Source of the DNA: Sphingopyxis sp.
GTDB lineage: Bacteria > Pseudomonadota > Alphaproteobacteria > Sphingomonadales > Sphingomonadaceae
Assembly (NCBI GenBank): GCA_013911715.1
Contig: JACEST010000008.1
Location: 1-26,211 of the forward strand
DNA length: 26,211 bases
Direction: 5' to 3'
In this document: positions 16,174 to 24,940 of the stretch, one piece after another
Layout of the letters: every line of letters begins with the position of its first letter
Position numbering within the stretch: position 1 is the stretch's first letter
Notes under the pieces: generated by a model
Told to the model about the DNA's origin: nothing
Databases searched by the model: none
The model's input: only the letters and a program-made list of their open reading frames with translations
Made by a program: the position numbers and the translations under genes

Positions 16174-17418
16174 GTGCGTATCCTCACCCCGCAACTGCGT
16201 TGGTCGCTCTTCGGCATTTTGTGCATCGCGGGGATTTTCAACGCGATGGACCGCCCCATCATCGCGATCCTGAAGCCCGACATGTCGGCCGATTTTGGCT
16301 GGAATGATAAGGATTTCGGCGATCTGGCCTTTTACACGCAAGTGGCGGCGGCGGTGTCGTTCCTGTTCACCGGCTGGCTGGTCGACCGGCTCGGCGTGCG
16401 CCGATCGATGGTGGCCGGGGTGACCGCGTGGAGTTTCGCTGCGATGGCGCACGGCTGGGCGACGACAATGGCGCATGTCATCACCGCGCGCGTCGGTCTG
16501 GGCGCGACCGAAGCGGTGCAGACACCGCTGACCATCAAGACGGTCGCGACCTTGTTCGAACCCGACAAGCGCAGCTTTGCCTTTGGTGTCGGCACCGCCA
16601 TTGCCAGCATCGGCACCATTGCTTTGCCCTTCTTCATCCCGCCGCTGGCGGCGGCGTTTGGCTGGCGCGGGGCGCTGATTTTCGGCGGTGTGGGCGGCCT
16701 CCTCGCGCTGATCGCTTGGCTGTTGTTGGCGCGCGGGGTGACGTTCAACGATGCCGCCGAAGACGAAACGCTTGATTATAATGACGATGCTGCGCCTTAT
16801 GGGCCAATCCTGCGCGAACGGCGCACATGGGCCATTTGCATTGCCAAGGCGATTTCGGATGCGACCTGGTGGTTCATCAATTTCTGGCTCGCCGATTATT
16901 ATCGCAAACAATATGGGCTGACGACCGAGCAACTGGCGGTGCCGCTCGCCATTGCTTTTGCCGGATCGGCGCTCGGCGCGCTGGCGGCGGGGTGGATTTC
17001 GACGCGGCTGCTCGAGCGCGGTTGGAGCGTCAACCGTGTGCGCAAGACAGTGATGCTGGCGTCGGCGCTGCTGGTGCTGCCGCTGCCGCTGGTGCTGCAA
17101 ATCAACGCGTTTTGGCCGGTCGCGATCATGATGGGCGTGGTGATGGCGGGGCATCAGGGTTTTTCGCTGTCGATCTTTTCGACAATCACCGACGTTGTCC
17201 CGCGTGCCAAGGTTGGCCGCGTGACGGCATTTGGCGCATTCTGCGGCAATATGGGCGGCGCAGGCATCGTCAAGCTGACGGGCATATTGGTCGCGGGCGG
17301 CTATGGGTTCATGCCCCTTTTCCTGTTTGCGGCGGTGTCCTATCTCCTCGCGCTCGGCTGGCTGCACCTGTTGCTCCCCGAAATCCGCCGCGATGGCGCC
17401 GCACTGTCGGCGGGCTGA
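16174..17418 (+). CDS. MFS permease, anion:cation symporter (ACS)-type
   Basis: This 414-residue inner-membrane permease has about 12 membrane segments. The N-terminal half shows AMDRPIIAILKPDM and the MFS loop signature GWLVDRLGVRRSM between segments 2 and 3. A mid-protein hydrophilic loop is rich in acidic residues (NDAAEDETLDYNDD). It resembles the hexuronate/aldonate (ExuT/DgoT-like) branch, which takes up negatively charged sugars with protons. That is a fitting importer for sulfoquinovose or its glycerol glycoside. Translation starts at GTG 16174, with AGGAG at 16160-16164. The next gene begins 3 bases after its stop. Known Agrobacterium smo clusters use an ABC importer instead. Substrate assignment rests on context. 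Confidence 0.8.
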   Translation: MRILTPQLRWSLFGILCIAGIFNAMDRPIIAILKPDMSADFGWNDKDFGDLAFYTQVAAAVSFLFTGWLVDRLGVRRSMVAGVTAWSFAAMAHGWATTMAHVITARVGLGATEAVQTPLTIKTVATLFEPDKRSFAFGVGTAIASIGTIALPFFIPPLAAAFGWRGALIFGGVGGLLALIAWLLLARGVTFNDAAEDETLDYNDDAAPYGPILRERRTWAICIAKAISDATWWFINFWLADYYRKQYGLTTEQLAVPLAIAFAGSALGALAAGWISTRLLERGWSVNRVRKTVMLASALLVLPLPLVLQINAFWPVAIMMGVVMAGHQGFSLSIFSTITDVVPRAKVGRVTAFGAFCGNMGGAGIVKLTGILVAGGYGFMPLFLFAAVSYLLALGWLHLLLPEIRRDGAALSAG

Positions 17419-17421
17419 GCG

Positions 17422-18489
17422 ATGGCAAAGCTCCCCCCACCTGCCATTCCGCCGGTTGCCGATCTCTATGGCGACCTGTTGCTCGCCGAAATCGGGCCGT
17501 CGGCGCGGCGCGTGGCCGACTATTGGCCCGGCGCAGCGGTGGTCGGCGCTGCCGCGCTCGCGGCGGCGTGGATCGCCGACCATTATGCCGTACCGCTCGT
17601 GCTGATGGGTCTGCTCATCGGCCTCGCGCTCAGCTTTGTCAGCCAAGACCGACGGACGCACGCGGGGCTCGACCTGATGTCGCAGACGGCTTTGCGCTGG
17701 GGCATTGTGCTTTTGGGGGCGCGCATCACCCTCGATCAGTTCGCGGCGCTGGGTTTCGCGCCCTTTGCGGCGCTGGCAGGCATCATGCTGCTGGTCATCA
17801 TCGTGACGATTGCGAGCGCATCGCTATTCGGCCAGAGCAAGCCTGCGGCGTTGCTCGCGGGGGGCGCGACTGCCATTTGCGGGGCGTCGGCGGCGCTGGC
17901 GCTTTACAGCCTGATCGGCAAACAGGCGGTCGATCAGTCGCGCTTCACGCTGACGCTCGTCGGCATCACCGTCGCCAGCGCGCTCGCCATGTCGCTCTAT
18001 CCCGTGCTCGCGGTGCAATTGGGCCTCAGCGACGCGCAGGCGGGCTTTCTGATCGGCGCATCGATCCACGATGTCGCGCAAGCGATCGGCGGCGGCTTTT
18101 CGGTATCGGTGCCGGCCGGAGAGACCGCGACCATCGTCAAACTCACCCGCGTCGCGCTGCTCGCGCCGATGCTGATGCTCGCCGCGCTCTGGCTGGCGCG
18201 GCAGGGCGAAGGCGTGGCGTCAAAGGGCCGCGTTTCGCTCAAACTGCCGTGGTTCATCACTGGCTTTCTGATGGTGGTGGTGGCGGGAACGCTGGTTGAA
18301 CTGCCCGCGCCGGTGCGCGACAGCGCGGCGACCGGCGCGCAGGCACTGCTGCTGCTCGCGATTGTCGCCACGGCCATGAAGGCGCAGCTACAATTGCTGC
18401 TAGGCCAAGGGTGGCGACCGTTTGCGCCCGTCGCGGTGGCGACATTGACCAGCTTTGCCGCTTCGCTCGGCGCGGCTATGGCGCTCTGA
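17422..18489 (+). CDS. YeiH-family putative sulfate/sulfite exporter
   Basis: This 355-residue multi-spanning membrane protein belongs to the YeiH/UPF0324 family (PF03601), often annotated as putative sulfate exporter. Diagnostic blocks are GATAICGASAALAL, the GASIHDVAQAIGGGF block, and KLTRVALLAP. About ten hydrophobic segments cover nearly the whole chain after a soluble start of some 30 residues. It begins 3 bases after the permease stop and ends 1 base before glpD, so the three are surely co-transcribed. Removing the sulfonate from sulfoquinovose frees toxic sulfite in the cytoplasm. A YeiH-like protein inside this operon is thus a strong candidate for exporting sulfite, or sulfate after oxidation. 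Direct biochemical proof for the family is limited, as far as I know. Confidence 0.8.
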   Translation: MAKLPPPAIPPVADLYGDLLLAEIGPSARRVADYWPGAAVVGAAALAAAWIADHYAVPLVLMGLLIGLALSFVSQDRRTHAGLDLMSQTALRWGIVLLGARITLDQFAALGFAPFAALAGIMLLVIIVTIASASLFGQSKPAALLAGGATAICGASAALALYSLIGKQAVDQSRFTLTLVGITVASALAMSLYPVLAVQLGLSDAQAGFLIGASIHDVAQAIGGGFSVSVPAGETATIVKLTRVALLAPMLMLAALWLARQGEGVASKGRVSLKLPWFITGFLMVVVAGTLVELPAPVRDSAATGAQALLLLAIVATAMKAQLQLLLGQGWRPFAPVAVATLTSFAASLGAAMAL

Positions 18490-18490
18490 C

Positions 18491-19984
18491 ATGGTTGCAC
18501 ATTTTGATCTTGCTATCATTGGCGGCGGTATTAACGGCGCGGGGATTGCGCGCGACGCGGCCGGGCGCGAGGCTTCGGTCGCGCTGATCGAGCGCGGCGA
18601 TTTGGCGCAGGGTACGTCTTCGGCCTCGACTAAGCTGATCCACGGCGGGCTGCGCTATCTTGAGCATTATGAATTTGCGCTGGTGCGCGAATCGCTGGTC
18701 GAGCGTGAGCGGTTGTGGGCCATCGCGCCGCATATCATCTGGCCGCTGCGCTTTGTGTTGCCGCATGTGCCTGGCGTCCGGCCGCGCTGGTTGGTGCGGC
18801 TGGGGTTGTTCCTTTATGACCATATTGGCGGGCGCAAGCGGTTGCCCGCCGCGCGCAGTCTTGATCTGACGCGCGATCCGGCGGGCGCGCCGCTGCGGCC
18901 AGAATATAGGCGCGGCTTTGAATATAGCGATTGCTGGGTCGATGATGCCCGGCTCGTGGTGCTCAACGCCCGCGACGCCGCCAATCGCGGGGCAACCATA
19001 CTGACGCGTCATGACGTCACGGCGATGCGACGCGTTGAAAAAGGCTGGGAAATCACAATGCAGCGCCCGGATGGGAGCGACGCGACGCTGACGGCCAGCG
19101 CCGTTGTCAATGCCGCCGGGCCCGCCGTTGCACAGTTGCTCGACGGGCAGGCACTGGCGCACCGCACACAGGCGCGGCTGGTGCGCGGCTCGCATATCGT
19201 GGTGGCGCGCAAATATGATCATGATCGCGCCTATTTCTGCCAGAATCGCGACGGGCGCATCTTTTTTGCTATTCCCTATGAACGCGATTTCACGCTGATT
19301 GGCACGACCGATGCGGATCATCACGGCCCCGTCGAAGGACCCGCAGCGAGCGAGGAAGAAATCGCCTATCTGTGCGAGGGTGCATCGCAATTTTTCGCCG
19401 AACCGGTGACGCCCGACCAGATCGTGTGGAGCTATGCCGGCATCCGCCCGCTGATCGACGATGGTTCAGGGCGGCCCGAGGCGGCAACGCGCGGCTATCG
19501 ATTTGAAATCGACACGGCAGGCGGCAGCGGCGCGCCGATTTTGTCGATTTTCGGCGGCAAGATAACCACCTATCGCCATCTGGCGGAGGGTGCGGTGGCC
19601 GAATTGGCCGCTTTTCTGCCATCGCTCGCAGCACCGGCATGGACGGGTGATGCATCGCTGCCCGGCGGCGAATGCGGCATCGACGGCGTGGCGTCAGCCA
19701 AGGCCGCGCTGGCGGCGCGCTACCCGTGGCTCGCGGCGGGCGAGGTTGAGCGGCTGTTCCACAGCTATGGCCTCGATGCCGAACGCTGGCTGGCCGGTGC
19801 GGCGATGCGCGCTGCGCTGGGCGAGGATTTCGGCCATGGGCTGAGCGAGGCCGAGGTTCGCTATCTGGTGGACCAGGAATGGGCGCGGACGGCGGCGGAC
19901 ATTTTATGGCGCCGCACCAAGCTGGGCCTGCGGTTCAACGCCGCCGAAGTCGCGGCGCTCGACGCCTTTCTCGCCAAACTTTAA
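18491..19984 (+). CDS. glpD: FAD-dependent glycerol-3-phosphate dehydrogenase
   Basis: This 497-residue protein is of normal GlpD length. It oxidises sn-glycerol 3-phosphate to dihydroxyacetone phosphate and passes electrons to quinone at the inner-membrane face. Motifs are the FAD-binding GGGINGAGIARDAAGR (from residue 11), SSASTKLIHGGLRYLE, VNAAGPA, VRGSHIVV, FFAIPYERDFTLIGTTD and FGGKITTYR. I chose ATG 18491, one base after the exporter stop. A longer reading from 18455 would overlap the exporter and add an unlikely N terminus. Tight linkage to the exporter gene suggests it deals with the glycerol freed from sulfoquinovosyl glycerol, once a glycerol kinase encoded elsewhere has phosphorylated it. 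It may also be a general glpD that happens to close the operon. Its TAA shares bases with the stop of the convergent next gene. Confidence 0.93.
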   Translation: MVAHFDLAIIGGGINGAGIARDAAGREASVALIERGDLAQGTSSASTKLIHGGLRYLEHYEFALVRESLVERERLWAIAPHIIWPLRFVLPHVPGVRPRWLVRLGLFLYDHIGGRKRLPAARSLDLTRDPAGAPLRPEYRRGFEYSDCWVDDARLVVLNARDAANRGATILTRHDVTAMRRVEKGWEITMQRPDGSDATLTASAVVNAAGPAVAQLLDGQALAHRTQARLVRGSHIVVARKYDHDRAYFCQNRDGRIFFAIPYERDFTLIGTTDADHHGPVEGPAASEEEIAYLCEGASQFFAEPVTPDQIVWSYAGIRPLIDDGSGRPEAATRGYRFEIDTAGGSGAPILSIFGGKITTYRHLAEGAVAELAAFLPSLAAPAWTGDASLPGGECGIDGVASAKAALAARYPWLAAGEVERLFHSYGLDAERWLAGAAMRAALGEDFGHGLSEAEVRYLVDQEWARTAADILWRRTKLGLRFNAAEVAALDAFLAKL

Positions 19985-20823
19985 TCTGCCCCCGTTGCCC
20001 AGCTGACGGTGAGTTGTGCCGAGCGCGGCGGGATGTCGAGCTTGGCTTCGCTGAACGTCGCCTTTTCATTGGGGGGCAGCGTCCGGACCGGCGGCTTGAT
20101 CGTCCAGCTGTACACAATCGTGCCCTGGGCATCGCGCAGTTCGGCCAGGATCGGCGGGACGCGCTGTTCGCGATCGGTCGGGTTGATGATCGTCCCGCTC
20201 GCCGCGAAATAGACCGTCCCGTCGGCAAGTTCGCGATAATCGGGGCTGTCGGGCAGCTGGATGATCAAATCTGGCTCGCTGGCGACGCCGGGGATCAGGC
20301 CTTGCGCCCAGCCCGGCAGGCCGAACCAGTAAAGCGCACCCGTCGCGGCCACCATCAGCGCCGCCGCCGCAGCGGCGATGATCGTCAGCCGCCGCGCCGG
20401 GTTGCGCCGCGGGCGGCGAAACGGCAGCGGCGCATCCTCTGTTGCGTCGACGGCGGTTTCGGGCGCAGGCGGCGCGCTCGCGGCGGCAAAGGCACCGGGC
20501 GGTGGCACATTGGCCATGGAGTCATCGGCAACAGTGTCGGCAACCTGCGGCGGTGACGGGGGTGATGGCGGAGCCTCTGGGATGGTCCAGCCCGTTACTG
20601 GCGCTGCCGGGGCAAGCTTCGGTTCCGGCGCAGGCGGTGCCGCAGGCTCGGGTGGGGCGGCTTCGGCGGCTGGCACCGGTGACACCTCGGCCGTGGCGGC
20701 GGTAACCGGCGGCTGGAACCAACTGTGCCGGCAACTGGCGCAGCGCACGGTGCGCCCGGCGGCACCAATGGCGGTATCGGGCACCACATATCGCGTGTGG
20801 CAGGACGGACAGGCGAGGATCAT
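19981..20823 (-). CDS. MJ0042-type zinc-ribbon membrane protein
   Basis: This 280-residue protein begins with a zinc ribbon: CPSC (Cys5, Cys8) and CASC (Cys28, Cys31) around RYVVP, with CRHSW following, the MJ0042 finger pattern. A long Pro/Ala-rich linker (about 38-130) and a basic patch (RRPRRNPARR) lead to one membrane helix (about 146-168). A C-terminal domain of about 110 residues follows, with DLIIQLPDSPDYRELADG and ELRDAQGTIVYSWTI, resembling the DUF3426/FxLYD-type beta domain. Topology would put the finger in the cytoplasm and the C domain in the periplasm. Its function is unknown. It converges on glpD, the two stop codons sharing the TTAA at 19981-19984. The ATG at 20823 gives the finger its usual position at the extreme N terminus. 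Confidence 0.8.
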   Translation of the reverse strand: MILACPSCHTRYVVPDTAIGAAGRTVRCASCRHSWFQPPVTAATAEVSPVPAAEAAPPEPAAPPAPEPKLAPAAPVTGWTIPEAPPSPPSPPQVADTVADDSMANVPPPGAFAAASAPPAPETAVDATEDAPLPFRRPRRNPARRLTIIAAAAAALMVAATGALYWFGLPGWAQGLIPGVASEPDLIIQLPDSPDYRELADGTVYFAASGTIINPTDREQRVPPILAELRDAQGTIVYSWTIKPPVRTLPPNEKATFSEAKLDIPPRSAQLTVSWATGAD

Positions 20824-21008
20824 GTCCGGTCTCTAAGCCCTTCGCAGCGAATCTGGCAAGCACTGCGCCGCTGCAAGGGCGTGATGGCGGTGGATTGTTG
20901 TGCGCTGGGCGCTTTACCTTGGCCCCCTTGCCGTGCAACAGCCATGTCGATGCAGTCCAGCCAGCCACAATATTGCAAGGTCAGGGGTCTCCCGACCGGA
21001 GCGCAGCG

Positions 21009-21740
<732 letters not shown>

Positions 21741-21753
21741 TGACGGTGGCGGC

Positions 21754-22662
21754 ATGATCATCCCGCGCGTCCCGGTCCAGCACCGCGCGATGCTCGCGCA
21801 ATCGCGCCTCAGCGGGCCGACGCCGTGGGTGCTCGCTATCCTGATGCTGCTGACATTGCTCGCTGCCGCCGCTGGATTGAGCTTGGCGCGCGCGGCGAAT
21901 GGCATTGGCGGCGCGATTGCAGGGCGGGTGACGGTGCAGATTGTCACCGCCAACCCCGAGCTGCGCAGCCAGCAAGCCATGCGCATCCGCCGCGCCGCAC
22001 TCGCGCAGCCCTATGTCCAGCGCGCGCGTGCCGTGCCACGCGAAGAAGTCGCAGTCGCGCTCGATCGCTGGTTCGGCAGCAGCAACGGCGCGGCCGATCC
22101 GGTGCTGTCATCGTTGCCGATGCCCGAACTGGTCGATATCGACCTCGTCGCGGGCAGCGGCGCGGCGGCGCAGGCGCGGCTCGCCGCGCTGGTGGCGCGC
22201 GAGGCACCCGGCGCGCGCGTCATTCCCCATGCCGAATGGCTGGGCCCCGTGGCGCGCACCATTCGCACATTGGCCATGCTCGCCGGTTCGCTCGTCGTTC
22301 TGATGGCGCTGGCGAGTGCCGCGGTGGTCGTGATGACCGCGCGCGCCGCATTGGGCAGCCATTTTGCCACGATCGAGATGCTGCATCTGATCGGCGCGAC
22401 CGACCAGCAAATCTGCCGCTTGTTCCAGCGCCGTATCGCCATCGACAGCGCACAGGGCATTTTGCTCGGCACATTGGTCGCGGCCATATTGATCGGGCTG
22501 TTGGCGTGGCAGTTTGCCGGGGTCACCGCAGGACTCGGCGCCTCCGGCGGGTTGAGCGCGGCGGGATGGATTTTCTTGGCTTTGTTGCCGCTCCTCGCTA
22601 TCGCGCTGGCGGCGCTGACGGCCCGGGTCACCCTGCTGCGCGCGCTGAAAACCATGTTATGA
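21754..22662 (+). CDS. ftsX: Cell-division permease FtsX
   Basis: This 302-residue membrane partner of FtsE has four hydrophobic segments: WVLAILMLLTLLAAAAG near the N terminus, LAMLAGSLVVLMALASA in the middle, then GILLGTLVAAILIGLLAW and IFLALLPLLAIALAAL. The periplasmic loop after segment 1 is about 110 residues, the region that contacts hydrolase activators. The FtsX-type block HFATIEMLHLIGATDQQICRLFQ is clear. The start ATG 21754 follows a GGTGG stretch and excludes an overlap with ftsE. The stop overlaps the next start (ATGA, 22659-22662). Confidence 0.9.
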   Translation: MIIPRVPVQHRAMLAQSRLSGPTPWVLAILMLLTLLAAAAGLSLARAANGIGGAIAGRVTVQIVTANPELRSQQAMRIRRAALAQPYVQRARAVPREEVAVALDRWFGSSNGAADPVLSSLPMPELVDIDLVAGSGAAAQARLAALVAREAPGARVIPHAEWLGPVARTIRTLAMLAGSLVVLMALASAAVVVMTARAALGSHFATIEMLHLIGATDQQICRLFQRRIAIDSAQGILLGTLVAAILIGLLAWQFAGVTAGLGASGGLSAAGWIFLALLPLLAIALAALTARVTLLRALKTML

Positions 22663-23189
22663 TCCAGCGACTGCTCTCCTTTCTCATTCTCGGCTGGGTG
22701 CTCGGCTTTGCCTGGTTCGCCCTGCTGATGCCGATGCCGGCTGGCCCACAGAAAACCGATGCGATTGTCGTGCTGACGGGTGGGCCCGGCCGCATTGACC
22801 GCGCGCTCGAGCGGCTCGAGGCCGGCGATGCCAAGCGTCTGCTGATCAGCGGGGTCGACCGCAATGTCAAACCGCACGAACTTGCGACCCAATATGACCG
22901 CCCGCGCCGCCTGTTCGACTGCTGCGTCGCATTGGGGTTTGAGGCGACCGACACGCGCACCAACGCATCGGAAGTCGCCGACTGGGTTGCGCGGCGCAAC
23001 TATCGCAGCATCCGGCTGGTCACGACCGACTGGCACATGCGCCGTGCCCATTATGAAATCGCGCGCTTGCTTGATGCCAAGGCGGTGGTGGTGCCCGATG
23101 CGGTGCGCAGCCAGCCCGATTTGTGGACGCTGGTGCGCGAATATCACAAATTTCTGCTGGGGCTGGCCGGCGGCCTGATCGGCGTATGA
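22659..23189 (+). CDS. YdcF/SanA/ElyC-family protein (DUF218)
   Basis: This 176-residue protein has one N-terminal membrane segment (about 5-25) and a DUF218 domain: DAIVVLTGGPGRIDRAL, KRLLISGVD, NASEVADWV, SIRLVTTDWHMRRAH. Family members such as SanA and ElyC affect envelope integrity and peptidoglycan-precursor metabolism in E. coli, but the reaction is not established. It is coupled to ftsX by a 4-base overlap and to the acyltransferase by another, which places it in an envelope-building operon. I do not assign a substrate. Confidence 0.82.
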   Translation: MIQRLLSFLILGWVLGFAWFALLMPMPAGPQKTDAIVVLTGGPGRIDRALERLEAGDAKRLLISGVDRNVKPHELATQYDRPRRLFDCCVALGFEATDTRTNASEVADWVARRNYRSIRLVTTDWHMRRAHYEIARLLDAKAVVVPDAVRSQPDLWTLVREYHKFLLGLAGGLIGV

Positions 23190-23905
23190 GCTATCTGGTG
23201 GCGGTGCTGCGCTCGGGCCTGTTCTGGCTTGGCTTTGTGCTGTGCAGCAGCAGCAATTCGATCGCAGCGGTGCTCGCCATGCCCTTTTCGCGCCGCGCCG
23301 TGGTGGCCAGCGTGCGCGGCTGGTCGCGCTGGCACCGCTGGCTGTGCCGCTTCGTGCTGGGGCAGCGCATCGTGATCGAAGGCGACATGCCCGATGGCCC
23401 CTATCTTTATGTTTTCAAGCATGAATCGGCGTTCGAGACGATCGAGCAACCGCTGCTGTTCAAGCACCCGGCGGTGTTTGCAAAAGAGCAGTTGTTCAAT
23501 GTCCCGGTGTGGGGCCAGGCGGCGGCCTTTTACGGATTGATCCCGGTCGACCGCGACGGCGGGTCGAAGGCGATGCGCGCGATATTGTCGGCGGCACGCG
23601 CCGCGCTGGACGAAGGCCGTCCGCTGGTGCTGTTTGCCGAGGGCACACGCGTGCCGCGCGGGTCGGCACCGCCGCTGCGCGCCGGTTTTGCGGGCATTTA
23701 CCGGATGCTCGGGGTGCCCGTCATCCCCGTTGCGGTCGATTCGGGTGACGCCAATCCGCCGCGCCAATGGGTCAAATATCCGCGCACCATCACCTATAAG
23801 GTTGGTGACATTATCGAACCGGGCCTGCCGCGCGAGGAGGCGGAGGAGCGGGTGCGGGTTGCGATCAATGCACTCAATCCGCCTGAGGCTTTGCTCAACC
23901 AATAA
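23186..23905 (+). CDS. plsC: 1-acyl-sn-glycerol-3-phosphate acyltransferase (PlsC-type)
   Basis: This 239-residue membrane-bound acyltransferase would convert lysophosphatidate to phosphatidate in phospholipid synthesis. It has a hydrophobic N-terminal segment (about 5-32). The first catalytic block is HESAFE (79-84), which is HX4E where most family members have HX4D. The GLIPVDRDGG block and FAEGTR (150-155, usually FPEGTR) follow, then GVPVIPVAVDSG. The Glu form is, from memory, not rare in alphaproteobacterial homologues. The start ATG 23186 overlaps the previous stop (ATGA), so it is the fourth gene of the ftsE-ftsX-ydcF run. Confidence 0.85.
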   Translation: MSYLVAVLRSGLFWLGFVLCSSSNSIAAVLAMPFSRRAVVASVRGWSRWHRWLCRFVLGQRIVIEGDMPDGPYLYVFKHESAFETIEQPLLFKHPAVFAKEQLFNVPVWGQAAAFYGLIPVDRDGGSKAMRAILSAARAALDEGRPLVLFAEGTRVPRGSAPPLRAGFAGIYRMLGVPVIPVAVDSGDANPPRQWVKYPRTITYKVGDIIEPGLPREEAEERVRVAINALNPPEALLNQ

Positions 23906-23906
23906 A

Positions 23907-23988
23907 CCGTTCGCCTCGAGCGAAGTCGAGAGGCCCCGCCGCTTGGTGCACTCCTTCGGGGTGTCTCGACTTCGCTCGACACGAACGG
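23907..23988. repeat. Long imperfect inverted repeat
   Basis: Arms 23907-23938 and 23957-23988 match at 28 of 32 positions around an 18-base loop. The core is TCGAGCGAAGTCGAGA. It fills the gap between the convergent plsC and tyrA ends and could serve as a two-way terminator. Repeats of this type recur in sphingomonad genomes, as I recall. Confidence 0.88.
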
Positions 23989-23995
23989 CCAATCA

Positions 23996-24925
23996 TCAAT
24001 GTTTCCGCCCGAAATCGGGCGCGGGATCGTCCTGACCCTCGGCGATGATCGAGCGGCGGATGGTGCGGGTGCGGGTGAACCAATCTTCGAGCAACGCGCC
24101 GTCGCCGCGCCGGATCGCGGCCTGAAGCGCGGTCAGATCCTCGTTGAAGCGTTGCAGCATCGTCAGCACCGCATCCTTGTTGGCGAGGAACACGTCGCGC
24201 CACATCACCGGGTTGCTCGCTGCGATGCGCGTGAAATCGCGAAAACCACCCGCGCTATATTTGATCACCTCGCTCGCGGTCACTTCCTCGAGCTCGCTGG
24301 CGGTGCCGACGATGGTATAGGCGATAAGGTGCGGCAAATGGCTGGTCACCGCGAGCACCAGGTCATGGTGGACCGCGTCCATCACCTCGACGCGGGCACC
24401 GAGCGCGGTCCATAGCGCATCGACGCGGGCGACGGCGTCAGCGGGGGTGTCGGGCAGCGGGGTGAGGATGCACCAGCGCCCCGCGAACAGCGTCGCAAAA
24501 CCCGCTTCAGGACCGCTGTTTTCGGTCCCCGCGACCGGATGCGCGGGGACGATGGCATGGCCGGGCAGCGCGGCGGTGAGCGCGGCGGCGACATCGGCTT
24601 TGGACGATCCAGCGTCGCTGATGACGCAATCGGGGGCCAGCGCGGCGGCGATCGCAGCGGCCACCTCGGCGGTGCGCCCGACCGGCACGGCAAGGACGAC
24701 GAGGTCGGCTCCTGCGACTGCCGCCGCCGCATTGTCCATGACGTCATGGCAAAAGCCGAGCGCGCGTGCGGCCGCGTTGCTGTAGGGGTCGGCGTCATAG
24801 CCCGTGACGCGGATTTGCGGCAGACAGGCACGCAGCGCGCGCGCAAGCGACGAGCCGATCAGCCCTAACCCGATGATCGCGATATGGCCGAACGGCGCGG
24901 TCATTCTCCTAGGCCAAGACGACAT
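23996..24925 (-). CDS. tyrA: Prephenate/arogenate dehydrogenase
   Basis: This 309-residue enzyme oxidatively decarboxylates prephenate (or arogenate) in tyrosine synthesis. It has a Rossmann motif GLGLIG (19-24) with GYDADP as the cofactor-ribose contact. SDAGSSKADV follows, then the active-site block HPVAGTE (129-135), and SHLPHLIAYTIVG and YSAGGFRDFTRIA typical of TyrA. ATG 24925 has GAGGG eight bases upstream. ATG 24904 (MTAPFGHIAII), the usual family start, has only a one-base spacing to AGGAG; both are possible. It lies downstream of hisC on the same strand, a pairing common in alphaproteobacteria, with an inverted repeat between. Confidence 0.9.
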   Translation of the reverse strand: MSSWPRRMTAPFGHIAIIGLGLIGSSLARALRACLPQIRVTGYDADPYSNAAARALGFCHDVMDNAAAAVAGADLVVLAVPVGRTAEVAAAIAAALAPDCVISDAGSSKADVAAALTAALPGHAIVPAHPVAGTENSGPEAGFATLFAGRWCILTPLPDTPADAVARVDALWTALGARVEVMDAVHHDLVLAVTSHLPHLIAYTIVGTASELEEVTASEVIKYSAGGFRDFTRIAASNPVMWRDVFLANKDAVLTMLQRFNEDLTALQAAIRRGDGALLEDWFTRTRTIRRSIIAEGQDDPAPDFGRKH

Positions 24926-24940
24926 TATTTTGACCCTCAT

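Noticed and set aside
16042..17661. Leftward open frame of 539 codons opposite the MFS permease and exporter
   Set aside because: The composition is rich in Arg, His and Gln with no fold, typical of an antisense frame; the opposite strand encodes clear membrane proteins.
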